The notes under the pieces are model-generated. The model was not told where the DNA came from, searched no databases, and saw only the letters and a list, made by a program, of their open reading frames with translations. Source: Cyclobacteriaceae bacterium (lineage in GTDB: Bacteria > Bacteroidota > Bacteroidia > Cytophagales > Cyclobacteriaceae). Taken from it: a DNA stretch of 64,000 nucleotides. A program made the position numbers and the translations under genes. Below are positions 8,639-17,068 of this stretch, piece by piece (the stretch's first letter is position 1; each line of letters opens with the position of its first letter). The stretch lies in assembly GCA_019638235.1 (NCBI GenBank), contig JAHBUE010000001.1, forward strand, positions 1,102,492 to 1,166,491, written 5' to 3'.

Positions 8639-10292
8639 CGGCAGCAGTCTTTACTTGTTTTGCATATTTGAACAGCACTCCGTTTTTCACCGAAAACTCA
8701 GGTGCTTTAAAAGTTGATCTTCGTTTGGCGATTTCTTCATCGCTCACTAACAGGTTAATCTGGTTACGGGTAATGTCAATCTCGATCGGGTCGTTGTCGC
8801 GTACCAGGGCGATAACTCCGCCATCGAAAGCCTCGGGTGTAATGTGACCAATCACAAAACCGTGCGAGCCTCCACTGAAGCGGCCATCGGTTATCAGGGC
8901 AACAGTTTTTCCGAAACCCGCTCCTATAATTAATGAAGTCGGTTTTAACATTTCGGGCATACCCGGTGCGCCTTTCGGCCCCACATAACGGATTACAATT
9001 ACATCGCCATGCTGGATTTTCCCGGATTTAATACCATCTACCAATTCAAACTCACCATCGAACACGCGGGCAGTGCCCTGAAAACGTTCGCCTTCCTTAC
9101 CGGTGATTTTTGCTACCGCTCCTTTTTCGGCAAGGTTGCCATACAGGATTTGCAAGTGCCCGGTTTGTTTAAGTGGTTTTTCAAAAGGATAGATGATGTC
9201 TTGCTTATCGAAGTCAATCGTTTTTGCATTGGCTACGTTTTCGGCAACGGTTTTTCCGGTTACGGTAATGCAATCGCCATGCAGATAACCTTTTTGTAAA
9301 AGATATTTCATCACCGAAGGCACGCCTCCGATTTTATGGAGCGCTTCCATCAAATATTTTCCGCTCGGTTTTAAATCAGCGAGCAGCGGAGTTTTATCGG
9401 ATATACGCTGGAAATCATCTTGCGTAAGTTTTATGCCAACGCTTTTTGCCATCGCGATCAGGTGCAACACCGCATTGGTCGATCCGCCCAACACCATCAC
9501 TACGGTAATAGCATTTTCAAATGCCTTGAACGTCATGATGTCGCGCGGCTTCAAATCTTTTTCCAACAACAAACGAATGGCCTTGCCCGCTTCCACACAC
9601 TCGGCCGATTTCTCTTTGCTTAACGCTGGGTTCGAGGCCGAATAAGGCAACGACATACCCAGTGCTTCAATGGCCGAGGCCATCGTGTTAGCCGTGTACA
9701 TTCCGCCACAAGCGCCCGCACCGGGGCAGGCATTTTGTATAATGCCTTTATAGTCTTCATCGTTTAGTTTGTTCTGAAGTTTTTCGCCCAGGGCTTCAAA
9801 AGCCGATACAATGTTCAGCTCTCGTCCTTTATAATGGCCTCCGGCAATGGAGCCGCCATACACCATAATAGCGGGGCGGTTTAACCTGCCCATCGCGATA
9901 AGCGAGCCGGGCATATTTTTATCGCAGCCCACAACGGCTATCAGTCCATCGTAATACTGCGCACCACATACGGTTTCAATCGAATCGGCAATCAGGTCGC
10001 GGCTTACGAGTGAATAGCGCATACCTTCGGTGCCGTTGCTAATGCCATCGCTTACGCCAATGGTATGAAAAATCAATCCGACCAGTTCGTTATCCCACAC
10101 GGCTTGCTTTACTTCACCGGCCAATGCGTTTAAGTGCATATTACACGTGTTGCCATCAAAGCCTGTGCTCACGATACCAACCTGTGCTTTTGTTAAATCG
10201 TGTTCGGATAAACCAATGCCGTACAACATGGCCTGCGAGGCAGGCAGTGTCGGGTCTTGTGTAATGGTACGGCTGTATTTGTTTAATGACAT
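8613..10292 (-). CDS. ilvD: Dihydroxy-acid dehydratase
   Basis: Iron-sulfur enzyme that dehydrates the dihydroxy acids to the 2-oxo acids of valine and isoleucine. The 559-residue protein shows [20 protein letters not shown] near 123-142 and [19 protein letters not shown] near 190-208, both containing cluster-ligand cysteines. [19 protein letters not shown] lies near 475. Length and motif order match the IlvD/Edd family, and the operon position excludes the phosphogluconate dehydratase alternative. It follows ilvE after 38 bases and overlaps ilvB at its 3' end. Confidence 0.97.
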   Translation of the reverse strand: MSLNKYSRTITQDPTLPASQAMLYGIGLSEHDLTKAQVGIVSTGFDGNTCNMHLNALAGEVKQAVWDNELVGLIFHTIGVSDGISNGTEGMRYSLVSRDLIADSIETVCGAQYYDGLIAVVGCDKNMPGSLIAMGRLNRPAIMVYGGSIAGGHYKGRELNIVSAFEALGEKLQNKLNDEDYKGIIQNACPGAGACGGMYTANTMASAIEALGMSLPYSASNPALSKEKSAECVEAGKAIRLLLEKDLKPRDIMTFKAFENAITVVMVLGGSTNAVLHLIAMAKSVGIKLTQDDFQRISDKTPLLADLKPSGKYLMEALHKIGGVPSVMKYLLQKGYLHGDCITVTGKTVAENVANAKTIDFDKQDIIYPFEKPLKQTGHLQILYGNLAEKGAVAKITGKEGERFQGTARVFDGEFELVDGIKSGKIQHGDVIVIRYVGPKGAPGMPEMLKPTSLIIGAGFGKTVALITDGRFSGGSHGFVIGHITPEAFDGGVIALVRDNDPIEIDITRNQINLLVSDEEIAKRRSTFKAPEFSVKNGVLFKYAKQVKTAADGCVTDED

Positions 10293-10330
10293 TTTTGATG
10301 TTTATGCTTCAAAGAGTTTTAGAGATGTAC

Positions 10331-11218
10331 TTAGATGATTACATGACTAAATGATTTCTCCAATACCTGCGATTTGTATGCTTCCTGTATGATGCTGCCG
10401 AGGCTGTCTTTCCAGTTTTTGGTAAAGGGTCGCGCATCAATTGATTCAATACCGATTACTTCGGCTGCGGTGCCGCAGAGAAAAGCGCTGTCGGCATGGT
10501 GCAGTTCTTGCGGAGTAAAATGTTTTTCCTGTACGGGTATGTCGAGTTCGCGACAGATGTTGATAACGGTTTGCCGCGTAATGCCCGGAAGAATATGACC
10601 AAGGGGCGGTGTGTATAACGCCCCGTCTTTTTCAAAAAAGAAATTTGCCCCGGGCGCTTCTGCAACATTTCCATTCATGTCAAGCATGAGGGCTTCGTCA
10701 TAGCTGCGCACTTTGGCTTCGCTGGTGGCGAGAATGGAGTTTACATAGTATCCGGTAATTTTTGCATCTACTTTTACCGAGTTCGGGTTTGGTCGTTGGT
10801 AAGATGAGATACAAAGTTTCAACAGGTTATCGCCTAAGTATTTGCCCCATTCCCAGGCGGCAATCATGATGTACACTTCTTTGGGTTGTTGCAACTGCAT
10901 ATTGGGGCTGCAATACACCAGCGGGCGGATGTAGGCGTCTTTTAAATTGTTTTTGCTTAGAATTTTATACGTTACCTGGATGAGCTCTTCGGTATCGTAC
11001 TGAAAAGGTATGCCTACTGAAATGCAACTATGGCGAAGCCGCTCGTAATGCTCCCACGCTTTGAAGATTTTGGTTCCCTGCCGGGTGTTGTAGGCGCGAA
11101 TGCCTTCAAAGGCTCCGTAGCCATAGTGCAGGGTTTGACTGTAAAGGTCGGTAGTGGCGTCAGTGGCCTTAATAAATTTTCCGTTCAGGTAAACGACTGT
11201 GTCTTTGGTGTAGTACAT
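10331..11218 (-). CDS. ilvE: Branched-chain amino acid aminotransferase
   Basis: PLP-dependent fold-type IV transaminase for the last step of valine, isoleucine and leucine synthesis. The 295 residues include YGYGAFEGIRAYNTRQGTKI near 32-51, the region of the PLP lysine in VDAKITGYYVNSILATSEAK (near 151-170), EAPGANFFFEKDG near 187 and the phosphate-binding CGTAAEVIGI near 248. It is the first structural gene after the ilv leader peptide and attenuator, so the whole operon is under that control. The start MYYTKDTVVYLNGKFIKATD aligns with the family N-terminus. Confidence 0.96.
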   Translation of the reverse strand: MYYTKDTVVYLNGKFIKATDATTDLYSQTLHYGYGAFEGIRAYNTRQGTKIFKAWEHYERLRHSCISVGIPFQYDTEELIQVTYKILSKNNLKDAYIRPLVYCSPNMQLQQPKEVYIMIAAWEWGKYLGDNLLKLCISSYQRPNPNSVKVDAKITGYYVNSILATSEAKVRSYDEALMLDMNGNVAEAPGANFFFEKDGALYTPPLGHILPGITRQTVINICRELDIPVQEKHFTPQELHHADSAFLCGTAAEVIGIESIDARPFTKNWKDSLGSIIQEAYKSQVLEKSFSHVII

Positions 11219-11255
11219 AAGTTTTATAACAACTGTTAGTTCGTGTTTATTTGTA

Positions 11256-11293
11256 TAAAATAAAACCGCCCTGATGTTTTGTCATCAGGGCGG
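11256..11293 (-). terminator. Attenuator terminator of the ilv operon
   Basis: On the minus strand CCGCCCTGATG-ACAAAA-CATCAGGGCGG forms an 11-bp perfect stem with a 6-base loop, followed by TTTTATTTT. It lies between the leader-peptide stop codon and ilvE, 38 bases before the ilvE ATG. Its 5' arm can alternatively pair with TCAGGGCG inside the leader-peptide coding sequence (11331-11338), the expected antiterminator. Confidence 0.93.
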
Positions 11294-11323
11294 CTCTGGT
11301 TATTTCTTTTTATATAATTCAGA

Positions 11324-11440
11324 TCATTGTCGCCCTGACACGTGGTTAATAATAATGACGCTAATGACAAGCACGATATTGCCCGTGCCAAGCCCGAGTA
11401 GGTTGGTACGTGTTGACAATATGTGCGACTTATTTTTCAT
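11324..11440 (-). CDS. ilvL: Ilv operon leader peptide (38 residues, Ile/Val/Leu-rich)
   Basis: A 38-residue frame upstream of ilvE starting MKNKSHILST, with the run NIVLVISVIII at residues 21-31. Eleven of the residues between 14 and 31 are Leu, Ile or Val. This resembles the enterobacterial ilv leader peptide in design, though not in sequence. The last codons (VSGRQ, then TGA) contain TCAGGGCG, complementary to CGCCCTGA in the 5' arm of the downstream terminator. A ribosome stalled on the Ile/Val codons would leave that segment free to form the antiterminator. A ribosome reaching the stop codon would cover it and allow termination. An upstream stem GCACG/CGTGC in the coding region could be the 1:2 structure. 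The symbol is by analogy. Confidence 0.9.
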   Translation of the reverse strand: MKNKSHILSTRTNLLGLGTGNIVLVISVIIINHVSGRQ

Positions 11441-11551
11441 TTTGTTCTACTGATTTACAATTGTCAGCAATAAAATTTTTCTTTTCAAGAGAATGACAGG
11501 AAAAAATTTTTAAGAACGAATGTTAGGTAGTTCCTTTTATGAAGCTGATTA

Positions 11552-12340
11552 CTATTTACGCTTCCTGCTAAACATCCAACTCAGATAATCAGGTTCGGCA
11601 AAAGCCTTGTCCCAACTGTTATGATTAACGCCTGGGTATTCAATATATTCAACGGCAACGTTCAGCGTTTTTAGTTTCTCAACAATCTTCTGCGATTGGT
11701 CAACACTCACTACAGCATCATCAGCGCCATGAAATACCCTGAACGGAACTTTTACCACGCGCTCGTCATAAGCGTTCAGGTCGGCACCGCCACAAATGGG
11801 CATGGCTGCTGCAAATAAATTGGGGTAACGATACACGGCTTCAAACGTGCCCATGCCGCCCATAGAAAGACCGGTGATGTAAATCCGCGATTGATCAACC
11901 GAACCTTGTTGAATTATACGTTGCAGCAATTCAATAGCGGCCTGAAGCGGAGGCGTTATCGGCTTGGTGTAATCAAAGGCAAGCGTAAACGGTGTTTGGG
12001 TTCTGTCAACCTCTACGGCCGACCAATACGATTCTTTAGCGCATTGCGGAAAAATAACAATGGCCGGAAACTTCTTGCGGTTTTCGGCATTGGCAAAAAG
12101 TTTTGAACCGTGTATCAACTGACTTACGTTGTTGTCGCCACGCTCGCCCGCGCCATGCAGAAACAGAACTACCGGGTATTTTTTGCCTTTTTTATAATCA
12201 TCAGGATACAGGATGCGATACGGTAACACATGGTCGGCAGATGATGTAAATGTTTCGGCTTTAAAGGCTGTTGTATCTTGTGCTGTTGCCGGTAGCATCA
12301 AACAACATACAGCGATAATGATGAGTGTGTGTTTTAACAT
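11552..12340 (-). CDS. Secreted alpha/beta-hydrolase (prolyl-oligopeptidase-like esterase)
   Basis: Probably an exported serine hydrolase. The 262-residue product begins with a signal peptide (MLKHTLIIIAVCCLMLPATAQ). An alpha/beta-hydrolase follows: VVLFLHGAGERGDNN near 57-71 gives the oxyanion region, and GLSMGGMGTFEAVYRYP near 152-168 holds the nucleophile elbow G-L-S-M-G. The acid is probably the Asp in FHGADDAVVSV near 203, and the histidine is in PGVNHNSWDKAF near 240. This is the layout of phospholipase/carboxylesterase or PHB-depolymerase-like proteins of Bacteroidota. The substrate cannot be read from the sequence. It stands between the ilv leader and the rRNA methyltransferase gene, with which it may be co-transcribed (33-base gap). 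Confidence 0.88.
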   Translation of the reverse strand: MLKHTLIIIAVCCLMLPATAQDTTAFKAETFTSSADHVLPYRILYPDDYKKGKKYPVVLFLHGAGERGDNNVSQLIHGSKLFANAENRKKFPAIVIFPQCAKESYWSAVEVDRTQTPFTLAFDYTKPITPPLQAAIELLQRIIQQGSVDQSRIYITGLSMGGMGTFEAVYRYPNLFAAAMPICGGADLNAYDERVVKVPFRVFHGADDAVVSVDQSQKIVEKLKTLNVAVEYIEYPGVNHNSWDKAFAEPDYLSWMFSRKRK

Positions 12341-12373
12341 GGTGTGAATTTGTTGTGATGGCGTAAAGCTAAT

Positions 12374-13789
12374 TTATTTTAACCATAACCTCACCACATT
12401 CTCAACGTGCATGGTGTGCGGAAACATATCAACGGGTTGTACGGCTGTAATCGTATATTTTTCTGAAAGGATTTTCAAATCGCGGGCTTGCGTGGCGGGG
12501 TTGCAGCTTACATACACAATACGCTGAGGCGCTGCCTGCAACAACATCCGGCACACGTCTTCGTGCATGCCGGCACGGGGTGGGTCGGTGATGATCACAT
12601 CCGGTTTTCCGTGCGCTGAAATAAAATCTTCATCTAATAAATTTTTCATATCGCCTGCATAAAAGGCTGCATTATGAATATTATTAACGGCTGCATTTTT
12701 TCGCGCGTCTTCAACGGCTGCTTCAACATATTCAAGCCCGATTACTTTTTTAGCGTGTGCCGCTACAAAATTGGCGATGGTTCCCGTGCCGGTATATAAA
12801 TCGTACACAAGCTCGTTTCCCGTTAAGGCAGCTAACTGCCATGCCACGTTGTATAACGTATAGGCCTGTTCTGAATTTGTTTGATAAAAAGATTTTGGCC
12901 CTACATGAAATTGAAGCTCACCGGCTCCATCAGGGCGGGGCATTGACTCTATTATGTATGGTCGTCCTTTCCAGGTTAAGATTTCCTGGTCGTGGAAGGT
13001 GTCGTTGCGTTTGGTATTGATAATGTACAACAGCGATGTTAGTTGCGGGAACTGTTCTTCCAATGCCGTCATGATCAGGCGAAGCCACGCTTCCTGATTT
13101 TGCGCTACCTGAACGATTACCATAATTTCTCCAATATTTGTTGAGCGTATGGTAACGGTGCGCAGGTAGCCGGTTTGTTTTCGCAAATCGAAAAACGGAA
13201 TGTTGTTTTGTATAGCTGTTTTTTTTATCGCTAAGCGGATGGCATTGCTGGGTTCGGGTTGCAGGTAACACGTGCGTACATCAAACACCTTATCAAAACT
13301 TTTGGGCACATGAAAACCAAGTGCCGGTTCTCCGAAAGGCACACCGCTTTTAAGTTCTTCATGCGTAAGCCAACGTTGCGCGGAAGCGCTGAAATCAAGC
13401 CGGTTGCGGTACTGATATGTTTTTGCAGAACCTATAATGTTGCTTACCTCCGGAAAGGTCAGCCCGCCAATGTGTTTAAAGCTATCCGTTACCTGTTGTT
13501 GCTTGTAGTGAAGCTGCATGGTGTAGTTGAGATGTTGCCACTTGCAGCCTCCGCAAAAACCAAAATGCGAACACGTTGGCGCAACACGATGTTCGGATTC
13601 TTTTTTTACCGATACGGATTTTCCCTCTAAGAAATTATTTTTGATTTTCGTTACCTGTACATCTGCGATGTCGCCCGGCACGGCCCCCTCCACAAACAGC
13701 ACTTTGCCCTCGTGGTGCGCCACGCATTTACCCTCTGCGGCCATGCTTTCTACGTGAATATTCTCCAGAATTTCTCCTTTCTTCATCAT
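12374..13789 (-). CDS. rlmD: 23S rRNA (uracil-5-)-methyltransferase, RlmD/TrmA family
   Basis: SAM-dependent enzyme that makes 5-methyluridine in RNA. The 471-residue protein has an N-terminal TRAM RNA-binding domain (about 1-60). The [4Fe-4S] cysteine set is CSHFGFCGGC near 73-82 plus a fourth Cys in RTCYLQPEP near 157. The SAM site is VYDLYTGTGTIANFVAAH near 317, and the catalytic Cys is in VYVSCNPATQARDL near 424. All four cluster cysteines are kept, which favours the RumA/RlmCD branch over TrmA. Which uridine it modifies cannot be decided here. The start may be either of two adjacent Met codons (13789 or 13786). It is divergent from the large secreted protein at 13863. Confidence 0.93.
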   Translation of the reverse strand: MMKKGEILENIHVESMAAEGKCVAHHEGKVLFVEGAVPGDIADVQVTKIKNNFLEGKSVSVKKESEHRVAPTCSHFGFCGGCKWQHLNYTMQLHYKQQQVTDSFKHIGGLTFPEVSNIIGSAKTYQYRNRLDFSASAQRWLTHEELKSGVPFGEPALGFHVPKSFDKVFDVRTCYLQPEPSNAIRLAIKKTAIQNNIPFFDLRKQTGYLRTVTIRSTNIGEIMVIVQVAQNQEAWLRLIMTALEEQFPQLTSLLYIINTKRNDTFHDQEILTWKGRPYIIESMPRPDGAGELQFHVGPKSFYQTNSEQAYTLYNVAWQLAALTGNELVYDLYTGTGTIANFVAAHAKKVIGLEYVEAAVEDARKNAAVNNIHNAAFYAGDMKNLLDEDFISAHGKPDVIITDPPRAGMHEDVCRMLLQAAPQRIVYVSCNPATQARDLKILSEKYTITAVQPVDMFPHTMHVENVVRLWLK

Positions 13790-13862
13790 GGCGGCAAATT
13801 AACCAAATGGCAGGTGTTTTATCTTGCCCATGTTTTCTTATCTTTCGTGTTGCGAAGTTGTT

Positions 13863-16568
13863 ATGAGAGCTATTTTTATTGTCGGTGCGCTGTTATTGGC
13901 CTGTTTTTCGGCACGGGCCTCTCATATTGTGGGGGGTGAGTTTGAACTCCTCCATATTTCCGGTAATACCTACCGGCTGAATATGATTCTGTATTTTGAT
14001 GAAGTGAATGGCAATCCCGGTGCGCTCGACCAGTCTGTGGATATTCGCATTTTCCGCAAGCGCGACAATTTCATTATGGTTAACAGCCTGCGCTTGTTTT
14101 TAACCAATATGGAAAACGTTCCCTACACACAACCCGAATGCTCTCAAGGAGGTATCAAAACATCAAAAATATATTACACCAACACACTCACGCTAAGTTC
14201 TGCGTTGTTCAACGACCCGGAAGGATATTATGTGGCGTGGGAGCGGTGCTGCCGCAATTACGGTATCAACAACATTTATAGCGAAGACCCGGCATTAGGT
14301 GCGCGCTATGCCGGACAAACTTTTTACTTAGAGTTTCCGCCTGTGGTAAAAAACGGTGAGCCATTTATTAACTCATCACCCCGGTTGTTTCCGCCATTAA
14401 GCGATTACGCCTGCCCCGGCAAAAAATACTATGTTGATTTTGGCGGAACTGATGATGATGGCGATTCGTTGGTGTACTCCATTGTTACGCCTTTAAATAC
14501 ACTATCGCCCGATGCGCTTCCGCCCGGTGGATTGCCACGCTCCGGCCCGTACCCCGACATAAACTGGCGGCCGGGTTTCAGCCTCAATAATATAATGAAT
14601 GGTCAGCCCGATCTTGAGATCAGCGATGATGGATTTCTTACCGTAACGCCTCCCCAGTTTGGCATTGGCCTTTATGTTTTTGCCATTAAGTGCGAAGAAT
14701 TCAGGGATGGTGTAAAGATTGGTGAACTCAGGCGCGATTTTCAAATGTTCGTGGTAGATGCCTGCCCTGTTGCCGAACCTCCGCAGATTGTAGGAAGAAA
14801 AAAAGGAATAGCAGCGTTCAGTCAGCCTAATCAAACACTGTCGGTTTCGTTTACCAATTCGGTTGCTGATGCCGACCGGTGTGTGGAGGTGCAGGTGTCT
14901 GATACCGACTCTCAAAAGCCTGAAGACAACTTCCAGGAGAAAGTAAGCATTCGTGTGATTCCGCTCAACTTCAGGCACACTTCGCGTTACCTGAATGACT
15001 TATTGCCAACCGTAAACACGGCAACGTTAATTAACGGGAGCGTGGCCGATTTCACTATTTGCTTTCCGGAGTGTTCGTATGTGCCGGGCGGCAATTACCA
15101 GGTGGGCATTATCGCTTATGATGATGCGTGTAGTTTGCCCTTGTCGGACACGTTGGTTATAAATGTTTACGTTCAGCCCCCGGTTAATAATTCACCTGCA
15201 TTTGTTACGCCCGATCAAACCATTCATATCAATGAAGGCGACCCGTTAATTAGCGTGCCTATTCTGGCAAATGATGCTGACAATGACCAGTTGGATGTTT
15301 TTGTGTTGGTAGATGGTTTTGATATTAGTAGCGCAGGCATGACGTTAAGCCTCGACCCGACACAACCCGGACAGCTTACGGGGTTGTTCACCTGGGATTC
15401 GCGATGCGATGTGTACGACTTCACGCAGAAAACACAATTCAACATAAAAGTAATTGTTGAAGACAGGGATAAGTGTGTGCAGGCCAGCGGAGATACCCTG
15501 CATTTTAATTTGAGCATTCGCTTGCCCGGAAATGCCGACCCTGTAATCAGTTCCGACATCCAGCAGGCAAATGAAAAACGTGTAGAGATAACCCGCAAGA
15601 TTTACGAACCGTTGGGATTTAATGTGTTCGGTACGGATGAAGACCAGGATTTTTTAGTGTTGAAATTAAACGACAGGGAGTTCAATCCTGCAACGGTAGG
15701 GATAATCTGCCCCGGTGATGAAAATTACGGTGATGTATCAACACCGGCCAACTGGTATCTGGATTGCGATAAAATAGACCTGAACGTAAAATCAGTATAT
15801 GAGCTTGAGTTTATTGTGATAGACAACGCCAACAAGTGCCGTTTCTACAAAGCCGATACGCTTGTTGTAGTGGTGAATGTTGAGCCGCCCGATAACCTCG
15901 CGCCCGAAATTTTTATAGAGAACCTGAATCCCGATCAACAAGTTGTAAACGGAACGATAAATGTTATTCGCGGTCATGAGATTCGGCTGAACGTAAAAGG
16001 AACCGATGCGGATGTTTCTCCGCAAGACAAGATGCGCGTTAGCCTTACGCGTGCCAGCGGCACCGTGCCCCCTGCCGATTATTCGTTTTTGCCGGTTGAA
16101 GGCGTTGGCGAAATTGAATCAACCTTTACCTGGAACCCCGACTGTTCAATTTTCCTTAACGGAATTTTTGAAAACGATTACCGGTTTGAGTTTACCGTTG
16201 ATGACGGCAGGTGTTTTAGCGCTATGCAAAATACTATTGGCGTTGACCTGGTTATAAAAGATGAAGAAAGCGACCACCAGGATTTTATTCCGCCAAACAT
16301 AGTAACACCCAATGGCGATGACGTTAACGATTATTTCGCGATGGTAAAACTTATTCCGCCCGATCAGTACGAAAGTATTTTACCGAAAGATAATTGCATA
16401 GGCAGCTACGTGAACATCCGCATTTACGACCGTTGGGGCAAGCAAGTGTTTGAAAGCTCCGACCGCGATTTTAAATGGTATCCTAAAAACCTTGCGGCAG
16501 GCGTTTATTATTACCACCTCACCTACACCCACCGCCAGTACAAAGGCACGGTTTCGGTTAAGTATTAG
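13863..16568 (+). CDS. Large secreted protein with gliding-motility / T9SS type B C-terminus
   Basis: A 901-residue exported protein. The start MRAIFIVGALLLACFSARA gives a clean signal peptide, so I prefer it to an ATG 13 codons upstream. The mature protein begins SHIVGGEFELLHISGNTYRL, a common N-terminal block of Cytophagales surface proteins. Several beta-sandwich segments follow, with repeated DADxDxL-type acidic motifs (ANDADNDQLDVF near 472, GTDEDQDFLVLKL near 595, GTDADVSPQDKM near 715) that suggest cadherin-like, calcium-binding folds. The final 85 residues (FIPPNIVTPNGDDVNDYF, YDRWGKQVFES, AAGVYYYHL) are the CHU_C / T9SS type B sorting domain. It is therefore expected to be secreted by the type IX system and anchored or released at the surface. 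Ligand unknown. Confidence 0.9.
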   Translation: MRAIFIVGALLLACFSARASHIVGGEFELLHISGNTYRLNMILYFDEVNGNPGALDQSVDIRIFRKRDNFIMVNSLRLFLTNMENVPYTQPECSQGGIKTSKIYYTNTLTLSSALFNDPEGYYVAWERCCRNYGINNIYSEDPALGARYAGQTFYLEFPPVVKNGEPFINSSPRLFPPLSDYACPGKKYYVDFGGTDDDGDSLVYSIVTPLNTLSPDALPPGGLPRSGPYPDINWRPGFSLNNIMNGQPDLEISDDGFLTVTPPQFGIGLYVFAIKCEEFRDGVKIGELRRDFQMFVVDACPVAEPPQIVGRKKGIAAFSQPNQTLSVSFTNSVADADRCVEVQVSDTDSQKPEDNFQEKVSIRVIPLNFRHTSRYLNDLLPTVNTATLINGSVADFTICFPECSYVPGGNYQVGIIAYDDACSLPLSDTLVINVYVQPPVNNSPAFVTPDQTIHINEGDPLISVPILANDADNDQLDVFVLVDGFDISSAGMTLSLDPTQPGQLTGLFTWDSRCDVYDFTQKTQFNIKVIVEDRDKCVQASGDTLHFNLSIRLPGNADPVISSDIQQANEKRVEITRKIYEPLGFNVFGTDEDQDFLVLKLNDREFNPATVGIICPGDENYGDVSTPANWYLDCDKIDLNVKSVYELEFIVIDNANKCRFYKADTLVVVVNVEPPDNLAPEIFIENLNPDQQVVNGTINVIRGHEIRLNVKGTDADVSPQDKMRVSLTRASGTVPPADYSFLPVEGVGEIESTFTWNPDCSIFLNGIFENDYRFEFTVDDGRCFSAMQNTIGVDLVIKDEESDHQDFIPPNIVTPNGDDVNDYFAMVKLIPPDQYESILPKDNCIGSYVNIRIYDRWGKQVFESSDRDFKWYPKNLAAGVYYYHLTYTHRQYKGTVSVKY

Positions 16569-16652
16569 GACTTGGGACTTTAGGGATTAGGACTTAGGAT
16601 TTACGATTCACCTTATTCCTGTATTGTTAATTGCCAATTGCTAATTGTAAAG

Positions 16653-16734
16653 TACCGAAGGAGGGACTCGAACCCTCACGTCTTGCGACACACGCCCCTG
16701 AAACGTGCGTGTCTACCAATTCCACCACTTCGGC
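16653..16734 (-). tRNA. tRNA-Leu (anticodon CAG)
   Basis: On the minus strand GCCGAAG pairs with CTTCGGT as acceptor stem, and the D arm reads GTGGAATTGGTAGACAC. The anticodon arm is CACGT-TTCAGGG-GCGTG with anticodon CAG. A class II variable arm follows, then the T arm AGGG-TTCGAGT-CCCT. The discriminator is A and CCA is not encoded. The length of 82 nt fits tRNA-Leu. Confidence 0.96.
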
Positions 16735-16769
16735 CTAATCATCAAGGTTAAAACCTCATTACCAAATAA

Positions 16770-16798
16770 CTGCCTGCCGAAGCTTTAGCGCAGGCAGG
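16770..16798. repeat. Palindromic intergenic repeat between the two tRNA genes
   Basis: CTGCCTGC and GCAGGCAG flank CGAAGCTTTAGC. It is similar in design to the palindrome nested at 4005-4027 (CCTGCC/GGCAGG ends), suggesting a dispersed REP-like family. Confidence 0.7.
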
Positions 16799-16803
16799 AA
16801 AAG

Positions 16804-16887
16804 TGCCCAGGACTGGATTCGAACCAGCACACCGGTTAAGGCGCTACCCCCTCAAAGTAGTGTGTCTACCAATTTCACCACCTGGGC
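16804..16887 (-). tRNA. tRNA-Leu (anticodon GAG)
   Basis: On the minus strand GCCCAGG pairs with CCTGGGC. The D arm is GTGAAATTGGTAGACAC. The anticodon arm CTACT-TTGAGGG-GGTAG carries anticodon GAG. A long variable arm is followed by the T arm CTGG-TTCGAAT-CCAG. The discriminator is A, CCA is not encoded, and the length is 84 nt. It lies 69 bases upstream of the Leu(CAG) gene on the same strand, so the two are probably one transcript. Confidence 0.96.
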
Positions 16888-17068
16888 AAGTCCAAAGGAC
16901 TCCTTTGGAGGGGGCAAAAGTAAAAACCTTTGCAGATTTAACCAATTTGAGCCTTTCAAAAGCTTCTGCTTTCAGATTATGTGTTGTATTAATCTCAAAT
17001 TCACTACCTTACCTATCCAAAACGCCCTTTAACATCAAAAAAGCACCTGAATCACTAACGCTTTAATC

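Noticed and set aside
13259..13630. Plus-strand frame of 123 residues inside rlmD
   Set aside because: Shadow of a well-identified methyltransferase gene.
14502..14978. Minus-strand frame of 158 residues inside the 13863 gene
   Set aside because: Shadow; the plus-strand protein has a signal peptide and sorting domain across the region.
16803..17066. Plus-strand frame of 87 residues after the tRNA genes
   Set aside because: It overlaps the tRNA-Leu(GAG) gene in antisense and has no coding signs.
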